From Anaerolineales bacterium (GTDB lineage Bacteria > Chloroflexota > Anaerolineae > Anaerolineales > UBA4823), in assembly GCA_016932955.1 (NCBI GenBank), contig JAFGBV010000210.1, positions 1 to 6,776 on the forward strand: 6,776 bases of DNA. Reading direction: 5' to 3'. Under the pieces are notes generated by a model, which saw only the letters and a program-made list of their open reading frames with translations, was not told where the DNA came from and searched no databases. A program made the translations under genes and the position numbers. The number at the start of each line of letters is the position of its first letter. Position 1 is the stretch's first letter. Below, one piece after another: positions 1-6,342 of the stretch.

Positions 1-41
1 CTAGCGGGTAATGTTTCATTCCCTTTATTCCAGACATAGGA

Positions 42-88
42 AAAGCACCTCCTGCTTCTATTTTCGCATGAGGTGCTTTCTTTTTTTT
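42..88 (+). terminator. Strong rho-independent terminator (plus strand)
   Basis: A perfect 10-bp inverted repeat, AAAGCACCTC (42-51) and GAGGTGCTTT (70-79), encloses an 18-nt loop and is followed by C and eight T residues (81-88), then a further T-rich stretch. This is the classical intrinsic terminator layout for plus-strand transcription. The gene it serves must lie left of the window, converging on the minus-strand genes described here. Read on the minus strand the same hairpin is followed only by four T residues and then CC, so it may also stop transcripts coming from the rRNA methyltransferase gene, but less efficiently. Confidence 0.85.
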
Positions 89-99
89 GTCTTCTTTTT

Positions 100-130
100 G
101 GGGGTCAGTTCAATTCGCCCCCCCTTTTTT
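100..130 (+). terminator. Possible second, weak plus-strand terminator
   Basis: Five G residues (100-104) can pair with part of a run of seven C residues (118-124), followed directly by six T residues (125-130). The stem is short but pure GC, and the T run is on the plus strand only. It would act as a back-up to the hairpin at 42-88. It overlaps the last codons of the convergent methyltransferase gene. The stem is only 5 bp with a loop of 13 nt or more, so it could also be chance sequence. Confidence 0.35.
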
Positions 131-1253
131 ATTTATTTACGGTACCTCTTGCTAGGAGCACCCTAACCCCACCATTGACCAGCGAAATGCTTGTATCGAA
201 CGGTATGTGTATCTGACGCAGCAGCACCGGATCGGTGCAGAGGATTGCCACATGCCAGCCGGGGCATTGGCGGCGGAGGACGTTTCCAAATTGGGCATAC
301 AGGTTTCGCAGGTCTTTGTTTGCTTGCACGCGAAGCCCATAAGGGGGATTGGTGACCACCCAGCCCGTACCGGTAGGCTGGATGGCAGAGACCGCTTGGT
401 GGCTAAACTCGATCAGGCTGGCTACTCCAGCGCGCTCGGCGTTTGCTTTGGCCATGCCTATTGCCCCGGCGTCGCGATCTGATGCCTGGATGGGTGGAAT
501 GCTGGCATGGGGGCGGCTGGGGCTCTCGGCGAGCAGAATTTGCCAGAGGGCAGAATCGAAGCCGGGCCAATCCATGAAGGCATAGCGGCGCTGGCTGCCG
601 GGGGCAATCCCGGCGGCAAGGAGGGCAGCCTCGATGGCGATGGTGCCGGAGCCGCAGAAGGGGTCCAGGAGGGGAGAAGCGCGATCCCATCGCGAAGCCA
701 GCAACATCCCTGCAGCAAGTGTCTCGCGCAGCGGGGCTTTGGCAGTTGCCAGGCGATAGCCGCGGCGGTGCAAAAGTGCGCCGGAGGTATCGATGCTGAG
801 CGAGCACAGGTCGTTCACCAGGCGCACGAGGATGATCTGTGGAACGGGCTCACCGGTCTCTTCGTCAAACTTCTGCAAAGGGGTAGCCTGCCCAAGGTGA
901 GATCCGATGGCTTTGGCGATCTCACGCGCGACGGCGTCGGAGTGATAGAGGCGCGACTTGTGACAGGTGACGCGCACTGCTACCCCCTGGCCGGGCTGCA
1001 AGAAGCGCTCCCAGGGCAGTTCGCGGGCATGGCGGTTCAACTCAGAGAAGGCGGCGGCGTGAAATTCCCCCAGACGGAGGAGAACGCGGGAGGCGGTGCG
1101 CAGGCACAGGTTGGCGCGAGAGATCGCCGACAGGTCGCCATGGAAAGTTACCCCGCCGGTTTCGGGTGGCATAGGGCGCAGGCTAAGGGCGGCTAATTCC
1201 TGGGCGGTAAGGGGCTCAAGCCCGGGGGCAGCAACGGCGAAGAGCTCGTCCAT
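129..1253 (-). CDS. THUMP-domain class I SAM-dependent RNA methyltransferase (RlmL N-terminal half / YpsC type)
   Basis: This 374-aa protein has the length and order of the single-unit RlmL/YpsC family (COG0116). An N-terminal ferredoxin-like and THUMP RNA-binding region covers about residues 1-160, ending in the family-typical segment SIDTSGALLHRRGYR (153-167). A Rossmann methyltransferase domain follows. SAM-binding motif I is DPFCGSGTIAIEAA (197-210), and the N-methyltransferase catalytic motif TNPPYG is at 301-306. The E. coli relative, the N-terminal half of the RlmKL fusion, makes N2-methylguanosine at 23S rRNA G2445 using SAM, so a cytoplasmic 23S rRNA (guanine-N2) methyltransferase is the best call. 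The exact target base is inferred from the family. The RlmK half is absent. The ATG lies 12 nt after the ygiQ-like stop codon without a visible Shine-Dalgarno site, so translation is probably coupled to that gene. It is the last gene of the minus-strand unit. Confidence 0.92.
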   Translation of the reverse strand: MDELFAVAAPGLEPLTAQELAALSLRPMPPETGGVTFHGDLSAISRANLCLRTASRVLLRLGEFHAAAFSELNRHARELPWERFLQPGQGVAVRVTCHKSRLYHSDAVAREIAKAIGSHLGQATPLQKFDEETGEPVPQIILVRLVNDLCSLSIDTSGALLHRRGYRLATAKAPLRETLAAGMLLASRWDRASPLLDPFCGSGTIAIEAALLAAGIAPGSQRRYAFMDWPGFDSALWQILLAESPSRPHASIPPIQASDRDAGAIGMAKANAERAGVASLIEFSHQAVSAIQPTGTGWVVTNPPYGLRVQANKDLRNLYAQFGNVLRRQCPGWHVAILCTDPVLLRQIHIPFDTSISLVNGGVRVLLARGTVNK

Positions 1254-1265
1254 GGTCGAGATAGC

Positions 1266-3113
1266 CTAGGGGTAGCGGCGCGCCCGGCGGCGCGAGAATG
1301 GGGAGGCGGGAGCAGATGGAGAAACCGGAGGCTGGGTGGGTTTTGATGTGGGGCGTGCAGCAGGAGGTGTTTTGTGCCGGGCAGGATGTATTTTCCTCTC
1401 ACGGGCGGGCGGCTCTTTGGCAGAGATGATATCTTTCTGGCGCGCTTTGCGGCGCAGATCTTTCTCGACGAAGATGGGCTGACGGGTGAAGGGATCCAAG
1501 CCGGTGTGGTACATGACGCTGGAGTAGGTGGAGGGGGTGGGGGTGAAGATCTGCACCTGTTCCGGGTGGATCTTGAGCTTCTGGCTGGTGAAGCGCTTGA
1601 GGCGCTGCATCTCCTGCTCGCTGCAGCCGGGATGGGCGGCGATGAGGTAATAGGTGAGATACTGTTGCTTTCCAGAGGCGCGGGTGATCTGGTCGAACAT
1701 AGATTTGAACTGGAGCAGGGACTCTTTTCCGGGCTTGCCCATCAAGCGTAGAACCTGGTCTTCGGTGTGCTCGGGGGCTACCTTCATTTGACCGGAGGTG
1801 TGCTGGGTGAGCACTTGCTCCAGGTAGCGGTAGCCACAGTCTTTATCTGCCAGGATCATATCGTAGCGCAAGCCTGAAGCGACAAAGACCTTCCTGACCC
1901 CCGGAATGCGTTGCACCTGCCTAAGTAGGTTGAGCTGTGGATGGTGATCGATCTTCAGCACGGGGCAGATTTCGGGCGCGAGGCAGTGTTTCTCCGGGCA
2001 GCTACCGGATTTCAGCTTCTTGGCGCATTCGAAGCCATACATATTGGCGGTGGGACCACCCAGGTCTGAGATGATGCCTTTGAAATCGGGATGCTCGACC
2101 ATGCTGCGGATTTCTTCAGTAATCGATTGGGGGCTACGCCAGCGCACTGTGCGGCCTTCATGAACGGCGATGGCGCAGAAGTTACATTCGCCGTAGCAGC
2201 CGCGGTGAGTGGAAACAGAGAACTGGATGGTCTCGATGGCTTTCACCTTACCCTGGCGCTCATAGTAGGGGTGCTGGCGGCGTTCATAGGGCAGAGCATA
2301 AACGGCATCTAATTCTGCCTGGGAGGGATAGAAGGCGGGCGGGTTCTGGATGAGCATGCGCATGCCATGCGGCTGGTATAGCCCGTTGGCATTGAGCGGA
2401 TCGTTGTTGCGGTAGAAGGTATGGAACATGTCGATAAAGGCCTGGGGATCTTCTTTGACCTTCTCAAAAGCGGGGAGGGCGAGGTAGCCATCTGCCAGGC
2501 AGGGGAGATCGGCGGGGTTGGCAGCGAAGCAGAGGCCGCGGATGAGGCGGGGGTCTGCGTTGTCGCGCAGTGCATCTGCCAGGTGACGAACTGAGACCTC
2601 CGCCATACCGTAGAGCAGGTAATCTGCCTTGGCGTCCAGAAGGATGGAGCCGCGCACCCGATCAGACCAGTAATCGTAGTGGGCGATGCGCCGGAGGCTT
2701 GCTTCGATGCCGCCCAATACGATGGGACAGGTGTTCTTGAAATAGCGCCGGATGAGATTGGCATAGGCGATCACTGCGCGGTCCGGGCGCCGGTCGTTCA
2801 ATCCGCCGGGGGTGTAGTCATCGCTTTTGCGCTTCTTCTTCAGGGCGGTATAGTTGGCGACCATCGAGTCGATGCTACCAGCGGAGATGCCCCAGAATAT
2901 GCGCGGCTCACCCAGGCGTGTGATGTCTGCGGGGCTGTCGAGGGCAGGCTGGGCGATAATTCCCACCCGATAACCGGCATGCTCCAGAATCCGGCCGATG
3001 ACTGCGATGCCGATGAAGGGGCTATCGATGTAGGAATCGCCACTGACCAGGATCACATCCAACTGATCCCAGCCGCGGGCGTGCATCTCCTCGGGAGTGA
3101 CAGGCAAGAACAT
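1266..3113 (-). CDS. ygiQ: YgiQ family radical SAM protein (UPF0313)
   Basis: This 615-aa protein matches the YgiQ family from end to end. Its N-terminal domain opens with FLPVTPEEM and contains DVILVSGDSYIDSPF (19-33) and the IEASLRRIAHYDYW region (136-149). The radical SAM core carries the CxxxCxxC motif C306-Y-G-E-C310-N-F-C313, which holds the 4Fe-4S cluster used to cleave SAM. A second Cys group (C363, C372, C377, C383) follows the DLGGPTANMYG segment. As I recall, E. coli YgiQ keeps a similar group, so it may bind a second cluster or a metal. The C-terminal ~50 residues are rich in Pro, Arg, Lys and Ser and look disordered, a feature also seen in the longer E. coli protein. The family has no established reaction or substrate, and I do not assign one. 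The start is ATG at 3113, with a promoter-like extended -10 box only 6 nt upstream and no Shine-Dalgarno site, which fits a leaderless mRNA. The next gene follows after 12 nt. Confidence 0.94.
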   Translation of the reverse strand: MFLPVTPEEMHARGWDQLDVILVSGDSYIDSPFIGIAVIGRILEHAGYRVGIIAQPALDSPADITRLGEPRIFWGISAGSIDSMVANYTALKKKRKSDDYTPGGLNDRRPDRAVIAYANLIRRYFKNTCPIVLGGIEASLRRIAHYDYWSDRVRGSILLDAKADYLLYGMAEVSVRHLADALRDNADPRLIRGLCFAANPADLPCLADGYLALPAFEKVKEDPQAFIDMFHTFYRNNDPLNANGLYQPHGMRMLIQNPPAFYPSQAELDAVYALPYERRQHPYYERQGKVKAIETIQFSVSTHRGCYGECNFCAIAVHEGRTVRWRSPQSITEEIRSMVEHPDFKGIISDLGGPTANMYGFECAKKLKSGSCPEKHCLAPEICPVLKIDHHPQLNLLRQVQRIPGVRKVFVASGLRYDMILADKDCGYRYLEQVLTQHTSGQMKVAPEHTEDQVLRLMGKPGKESLLQFKSMFDQITRASGKQQYLTYYLIAAHPGCSEQEMQRLKRFTSQKLKIHPEQVQIFTPTPSTYSSVMYHTGLDPFTRQPIFVEKDLRRKARQKDIISAKEPPARERKIHPARHKTPPAARPTSKPTQPPVSPSAPASPFSRRRARRYP

Positions 3114-3148
3114 AAAGTGATTGTATCACGCAGGGATGGGTTGATGGC
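3114..3148 (-). promoter_or_regulatory. Extended -10 promoter of the ygiQ-like gene, leaderless geometry
   Basis: On the minus strand the sequence TGATACAAT (3128-3120) is an extended -10 element: TG, one base, then TACAAT (3125-3120), one mismatch from TATAAT. Only six bases (CACTTT) separate it from the ATG at 3113. Transcription should start about 7 nt past the -10 box, which is the A of the start codon or its neighbour. No good -35 box is present; the hexamer at 17-bp spacing is GCCATC (3148-3143), which fits a promoter relying on the TG extension. There is no Shine-Dalgarno sequence. No intrinsic terminator for the upstream genes is visible in 3114-3211, so read-through may also supply transcripts. 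Confidence 0.6.
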
Positions 3149-3211
3149 TAAGGAGAGATGAGAGAACCTGTAGCTGCCTTTTGGGCTGGGGCGCAGTCTC
3201 TTCGGGATGCG

Positions 3212-4294
3212 TCACTCCAATACTACAACCCGTGTGCCTGCTTCGCGCACGTAATAATCCGCGCCGGTGTAGATGGGATTGCTCCAGCGGAAGAGCCAGC
3301 GCGCTTCTCGATAGTGCAGATTCACGCAGCCGTGGCTCATGCGCACGCCGAAGTTATTGTGCCAAAAGGCACTGTGGAGGGCAACACCCGTCTCATGAAA
3401 AACCATTGTCCAGGGGACGCCAGGCAGCTCGTAGGCCAGCAGGTCGCTGGTGAGTTCGCCGTTACCCATGTGGCGAGAGGGGAGCTTGGTTTGGATGCGG
3501 AAGGAGCCGATGGGTGTTTCTGTAGAGATCTGACCTTCTTTCAGCGGGGATCGCTGCTCTACGCCGGAAGAGATTGGACAGTGTAGCACCACATGTGAGC
3601 CCTCAAAAGCGGTGAGGGTTTGCTGGCTAATTGAAACCTGGATGCGCTTCTCATCGGGGGGGACTTCGGGGTGGATGGGGCTATACTCGTTGGGGAAAAT
3701 GGGGCGAATGTGGCGGGCACTGGCGTGGTAATCCGCCTCGATGTAGTGGTCGTGGAGGCGGTAGCAAGGCTCGCCATCGGGGCTTTGTTCAAGGGCAGTG
3801 ATCCAATGCAGGGATTGGTAATACAGGCGATAGAGGGGCTGCCAGCCCTCTTGCCTGGTATAGCGGAAGGTAGGGGTGAAAGGCACACTCACTTCACCGA
3901 GAATACCGCCGGGGGGAATATTCTCGATAAGAGTATTGGTATGGGAGCCCTCCACACGCTGCACATAAGCGGTGTGGATGTAACCGGTGAGTCCGCCGCC
4001 AGCGCCGACCAGGTACCAGGCAGGGGCGCCAGGAGTGGAGAAGAGCCAGACCACCTGGTCACGGGCGAGCGAGCCAAGATGGTCGGCGGCGAAATCTGGG
4101 GCGGCGTAGATACGGATCTTCTCCGCCGTAATGCGCCCCAGGCCGATGGCGGCGTAATCGCCATCGGCTTGGGGGATGGTTGCGTTTGGAGTGGGGGTGG
4201 GAAATGTGGGCAGGCCCAGGCTAGTGAGGGCGATGGCGCTGCACCAGTTTGCACTGAGCTTAAGAAAATCTCTGCGGTTAAGAACCGTTCCCAT
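3212..4294 (-). CDS. Tat-exported L,D-transpeptidase with YkuD domain (paralogue 1)
   Basis: From the ATG at 4294 this is a 360-aa protein. It begins with a twin-arginine signal (NRRDFLKLS, residues 6-14, then a hydrophobic stretch to about residue 30), so it should be exported folded by Tat. A low-complexity Thr/Pro linker is followed by an SH3-like region (about 52-115) and a middle region. The C-terminal YkuD catalytic domain (about 215-345) has H307 and the active-site motif SHGCVN (320-325, nucleophile C323). Such enzymes form L,D cross-links in peptidoglycan, or attach proteins to it, outside the membrane. The substrate here is inferred. The usual HGT triplet around the first catalytic His reads HSA in this copy. 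A TTG codon at 4318 would add eight residues, but the ATG fits better with a start right before the Tat motif. The start overlaps the methyltransferase gene by 17 nt with no clear ribosome site, indicating translational coupling. The protein resembles the gene at 5129-6217 over most of its length. Confidence 0.92.
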   Translation of the reverse strand: MGTVLNRRDFLKLSANWCSAIALTSLGLPTFPTPTPNATIPQADGDYAAIGLGRITAEKIRIYAAPDFAADHLGSLARDQVVWLFSTPGAPAWYLVGAGGGLTGYIHTAYVQRVEGSHTNTLIENIPPGGILGEVSVPFTPTFRYTRQEGWQPLYRLYYQSLHWITALEQSPDGEPCYRLHDHYIEADYHASARHIRPIFPNEYSPIHPEVPPDEKRIQVSISQQTLTAFEGSHVVLHCPISSGVEQRSPLKEGQISTETPIGSFRIQTKLPSRHMGNGELTSDLLAYELPGVPWTMVFHETGVALHSAFWHNNFGVRMSHGCVNLHYREARWLFRWSNPIYTGADYYVREAGTRVVVLE

Positions 4295-5117
4295 TTTTGC
4301 CGTTGCTTTTCTCGGCAATGAAGAGGCCCGTGGATTTGGTGATGTGGAGCGAGCGTTTTTTGCCGATCTCCTTGGCTACAAGACGCTCGAGGGAAGCGAT
4401 TTGATCCGCACTGAAATCTAAACTTGGATTAACCATCGAGAGCACATATGCCACCAGGGGAGCGGCCTCGGTTACCTCGAGGGCATTTTCAAAGGGGCGC
4501 ATATCCACCTTGGGGAAGAAGGTGGATAATTGCTCCGCGCCGTTCTCCAAGGTAAATTCATTAGGGCCTAGTTCAAGACGGGCCTCAGCCATGTCGGGGT
4601 TGAAGCGCCGGATGATGTCATCAACTTCGGCCATGTGCTTCTCGCCATTGGTGGCGGCGTAAAGCTTACCGCCAGGGGTGAGCACACGGTGGATCTCTGC
4701 CAGGGCAGCAGGACGGTTGGGCACATGGTAGATCATGTGGTTGGCGATCACACCGTCGAAATAGTTATTGGGGTAGGGAATCTTCTGAGCATCGATTACC
4801 TCGAACTGAAAATCGTTGCCGCTGCTGTGCAGGGTGCGCCAGGCTTCATCCAGCATGCCGGGAGAGAAATCTGAGAGGATGATCTTCCAGCCGCGGGGGA
4901 TGCGCCCCAGGTTGCCCTGCCAGAGGCTGCCAGGGCCACAACCCAGCTCGAGCAGGCGGGCGCGGCGGGGAAAATCGAACTGGTCGAAAACCCAGCGCTG
5001 CCAATCCTCCCTGTTGGTGCTGAAGCGCTCGTGCAGGGCAATGCGGGCTCTCAGGTTTGATGCGTCGGGGTACTGCTTGGAGCGCAGGTAATCCTGATTG
5101 GAACGTAGAGTAGTCAT
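4278..5117 (-). CDS. Class I SAM-dependent methyltransferase (UbiE/Methyltransf_11-like), substrate unknown
   Basis: This 279-aa protein has a single Rossmann methyltransferase domain. SAM-binding motif I is LLELGCGPGSLW (55-66), followed by the acidic loop of strand 2 (LSDFSPGMLD, 81-90). The strand-4 segment FDGVIANHMIYHV is at 120-132, and the HRVLTPGGKLY segment (143-153) is typical of small-molecule or lipid methyltransferases of the UbiE-like fold. There is no signal peptide or membrane segment, so it is cytoplasmic. Motifs give no substrate; this fold acts on quinones, lipids, sugars or other metabolites. The ATG at 5117 has a good ribosome site (GAGG, 5126-5123, five bases away), 11 nt after the stop of the upstream L,D-transpeptidase gene. 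Its own 3' end overlaps the next transpeptidase gene by 17 nt. Being sandwiched between two cell-wall enzyme genes suggests an envelope-related role, which is inference from position only. The last ten residues are rich in Asn, Gly and Lys. Confidence 0.9.
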   Translation of the reverse strand: MTTLRSNQDYLRSKQYPDASNLRARIALHERFSTNREDWQRWVFDQFDFPRRARLLELGCGPGSLWQGNLGRIPRGWKIILSDFSPGMLDEAWRTLHSSGNDFQFEVIDAQKIPYPNNYFDGVIANHMIYHVPNRPAALAEIHRVLTPGGKLYAATNGEKHMAEVDDIIRRFNPDMAEARLELGPNEFTLENGAEQLSTFFPKVDMRPFENALEVTEAAPLVAYVLSMVNPSLDFSADQIASLERLVAKEIGKKRSLHITKSTGLFIAEKSNGKNGNGS

Positions 5118-5131
5118 GTGATCCTCACCTA
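5118..5131 (-). promoter_or_regulatory. Ribosome binding site of the methyltransferase gene
   Basis: The minus strand reads TAGGTGAGGATCAC immediately before the ATG at 5117. GAGG (5126-5123), or the longer GGTGAGG, lies five bases from the start codon and partly overlaps the stop codon TAG (5131-5129) of the upstream L,D-transpeptidase gene. This fixes the start of the methyltransferase. It is one of only two convincing Shine-Dalgarno sites I see for minus-strand ORFs here. Confidence 0.7.
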
Positions 5132-6217
5132 TGTAATATTGATTAGAGTACCATTTCCGGTTGTGTATGCATATCTACCGGTATCATTGTCGAGTTTGAA
5201 TGCGGGGGTGGTCCAGCGAAAAAGCCACTTTGATTCTTCCGTGCGCAGGTTAACACAGCCGTGGCTGCGCTGGATGCCGAAATCGTTGTGCCAATAGGTG
5301 CCGTGGAGGGCATGGCCGCTTTCGGTGAAAAAGATCGTCCAGGGTACGCCGGGTAAGTCGTAATCGCCGGCGAGGTTGCCATCGCCCATGTGCTTGGAGG
5401 GATACTTGGATTTGACGTTGTAGCGCCCGGTGGGGGTGTTCCAGGCCATGCCGTAGTGATCGGGGGGGCGGTAATCGAGACCGGTGGAGACGCGGGTGTG
5501 GAAAATGACCTGGTTAGCCTCGTAGGCGGTCAGGGTTTGTTCTTGCAGGGAGATCTCGATACGCTTGTCTTCAGGGGGGACATCAGGCGAGATGGGGGCA
5601 AGCTCCTCATCGGGCACCAGGCGGATGTGGGTGGCGGGAACGTGGTATTCGTCTTTGCGCAGCTCATCGTGCAGGCGATACCAGGGCTCGCCATCCGGGC
5701 CTTCGTCGATGCCAACCACCCAGTGGACGGAGAGATAGTAGAACCTGTCGATGAAGGTGAAAGGCTGCCAGCCAAAATAGGGATCTTTTTTCCAAGCCTG
5801 GGTGTAGGGCACGGTGACCTCGCCGATATTGTGCAGGCGGGGCAGCTCGGTGACAGGAGTGTTGAAGCGCACCTTGACGCGCTGGACATTGGCGGAGTGA
5901 ATATAGCCGCCCCAAATTCGGTACCAGAGGGGGTTATATGGCGGGCCGCTGAGAGGAGTAAGCTCGTAGTAAATGTTCACCATGTCGTTGGCGTGCAGAT
6001 AACCGACTTCTACGCCATCCCTCCAGAGGGGCTGCTCAAAGATGGTGATATCGCGGGTGACGCGGCCAAATATGCCGGTGGGGTATTGGTAATCGGGGCC
6101 ACCAGGGGTGAAGTCTTCTACCACGGTGAGACGCGGCGCGAAGCTGGTGAGAGCCAGCGAGCCGAGGGCGAGGTAGCCCAGGCGCAGGAAGTCGCGCCGC
6201 GATGGAGATTGCTTCAT
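5129..6217 (-). CDS. Tat-exported L,D-transpeptidase with YkuD domain (paralogue 2)
   Basis: This 362-aa protein starts with a clear twin-arginine motif, SRRDFLRLG (6-14), followed by a hydrophobic stretch (about 15-28), so export by Tat is likely. An SH3-like region (about 48-115) and a middle region containing PDGEPWYRLHD (174-184) precede the C-terminal YkuD domain (about 218-340). Catalytic-motif residues are H305 in HGT and SHGCVN (318-323), with nucleophile C321. C321 is the only cysteine in the protein. The expected activity is formation of L,D cross-links in, or protein attachment to, peptidoglycan on the outer side of the membrane; the acceptor is not deducible. The paralogue at 3212-4294 shares long blocks such as LPGVPWT, ALH and SHGCVNL, so the pair arose by duplication. 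The ATG at 6217 lacks a Shine-Dalgarno site but has a promoter whose -10 box ends nine bases upstream. It is the first full-length gene of the minus-strand cassette. Confidence 0.94.
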   Translation of the reverse strand: MKQSPSRRDFLRLGYLALGSLALTSFAPRLTVVEDFTPGGPDYQYPTGIFGRVTRDITIFEQPLWRDGVEVGYLHANDMVNIYYELTPLSGPPYNPLWYRIWGGYIHSANVQRVKVRFNTPVTELPRLHNIGEVTVPYTQAWKKDPYFGWQPFTFIDRFYYLSVHWVVGIDEGPDGEPWYRLHDELRKDEYHVPATHIRLVPDEELAPISPDVPPEDKRIEISLQEQTLTAYEANQVIFHTRVSTGLDYRPPDHYGMAWNTPTGRYNVKSKYPSKHMGDGNLAGDYDLPGVPWTIFFTESGHALHGTYWHNDFGIQRSHGCVNLRTEESKWLFRWTTPAFKLDNDTGRYAYTTGNGTLINIT

Positions 6218-6255
6218 AGTCGCAGTATTTTACCGAAGAGGGGGGTTTTATGCAA
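6218..6255 (-). promoter_or_regulatory. Sigma70-type promoter of the L,D-transpeptidase 2 gene, leaderless geometry
   Basis: On the minus strand TTGCAT (6255-6250) and TAAAAT (6232-6227) are separated by exactly 17 bp (6249-6233). Each hexamer is close to the TTGACA/TATAAT consensus. Nine bases separate the -10 box from the ATG at 6217, so transcription should begin about 0-4 nt before the start codon. No Shine-Dalgarno motif is present in this gap. Together these suggest a leaderless transcript for the transpeptidase, methyltransferase, transpeptidase cassette. Confidence 0.65.
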
Positions 6256-6279
6256 TAGTGGGAAGACAGTGGATTGTGA

Positions 6280-6292
6280 ATCGTGCATCGTG
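6280..6292 (+). repeat. Short tandem ATCGTG repeat
   Basis: ATCGTG occurs at 6280-6285 and 6287-6292, one base apart. The 12-mer beginning at 6287, ATCGTGGAGGGT, recurs with a single mismatch at 6508-6519 as ATCGTGGATGGT, so the two copies flank the 37-codon ORF and its promoter. These may be remnants of a short interspersed repeat; the copies are short enough that chance is possible. Confidence 0.35.
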
Positions 6293-6311
6293 GAGGGTGC
6301 CCCCCAAAAAA

Positions 6312-6342
6312 GAGGAACGACTAAAACGACGAGGAACGACTA
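6312..6342 (+). repeat. 12-bp direct repeat, period 19
   Basis: GAGGAACGACTA occurs at 6312-6323 and again exactly at 6331-6342. A third ACGAC core lies between them (6326-6330), giving ACGAC cores 9-10 bases apart, like a tiny minisatellite. The repeat forms the 3' end of the short minus-strand ORF: its last codons (SRSSSF-stop) are repeat sequence. The repeat may therefore have replaced or truncated the original end of that ORF. Confidence 0.7.

Noticed and set aside
507..1196. Plus-strand open frame (229 codons)
   Set aside because: It is antisense to the THUMP methyltransferase gene, has no domain or ribosome site, and has a Gly-rich low-complexity product.
3114..3211. Gap between L,D-transpeptidase 1 and ygiQ examined for a terminator or riboswitch
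   Set aside because: No inverted repeat with a T run and no conserved RNA core was visible; only the ygiQ promoter could be supported.
3671..4321. Plus-strand open frame (216 codons)
   Set aside because: It is antisense to L,D-transpeptidase 1, and no motif or start signal supports it.
6280..6342. Repeat cluster considered as a CRISPR array
   Set aside because: Units are 6-12 bp with spacers of 1-7 bases; there are no 25-40 bp repeats or regular spacers and no cas genes.
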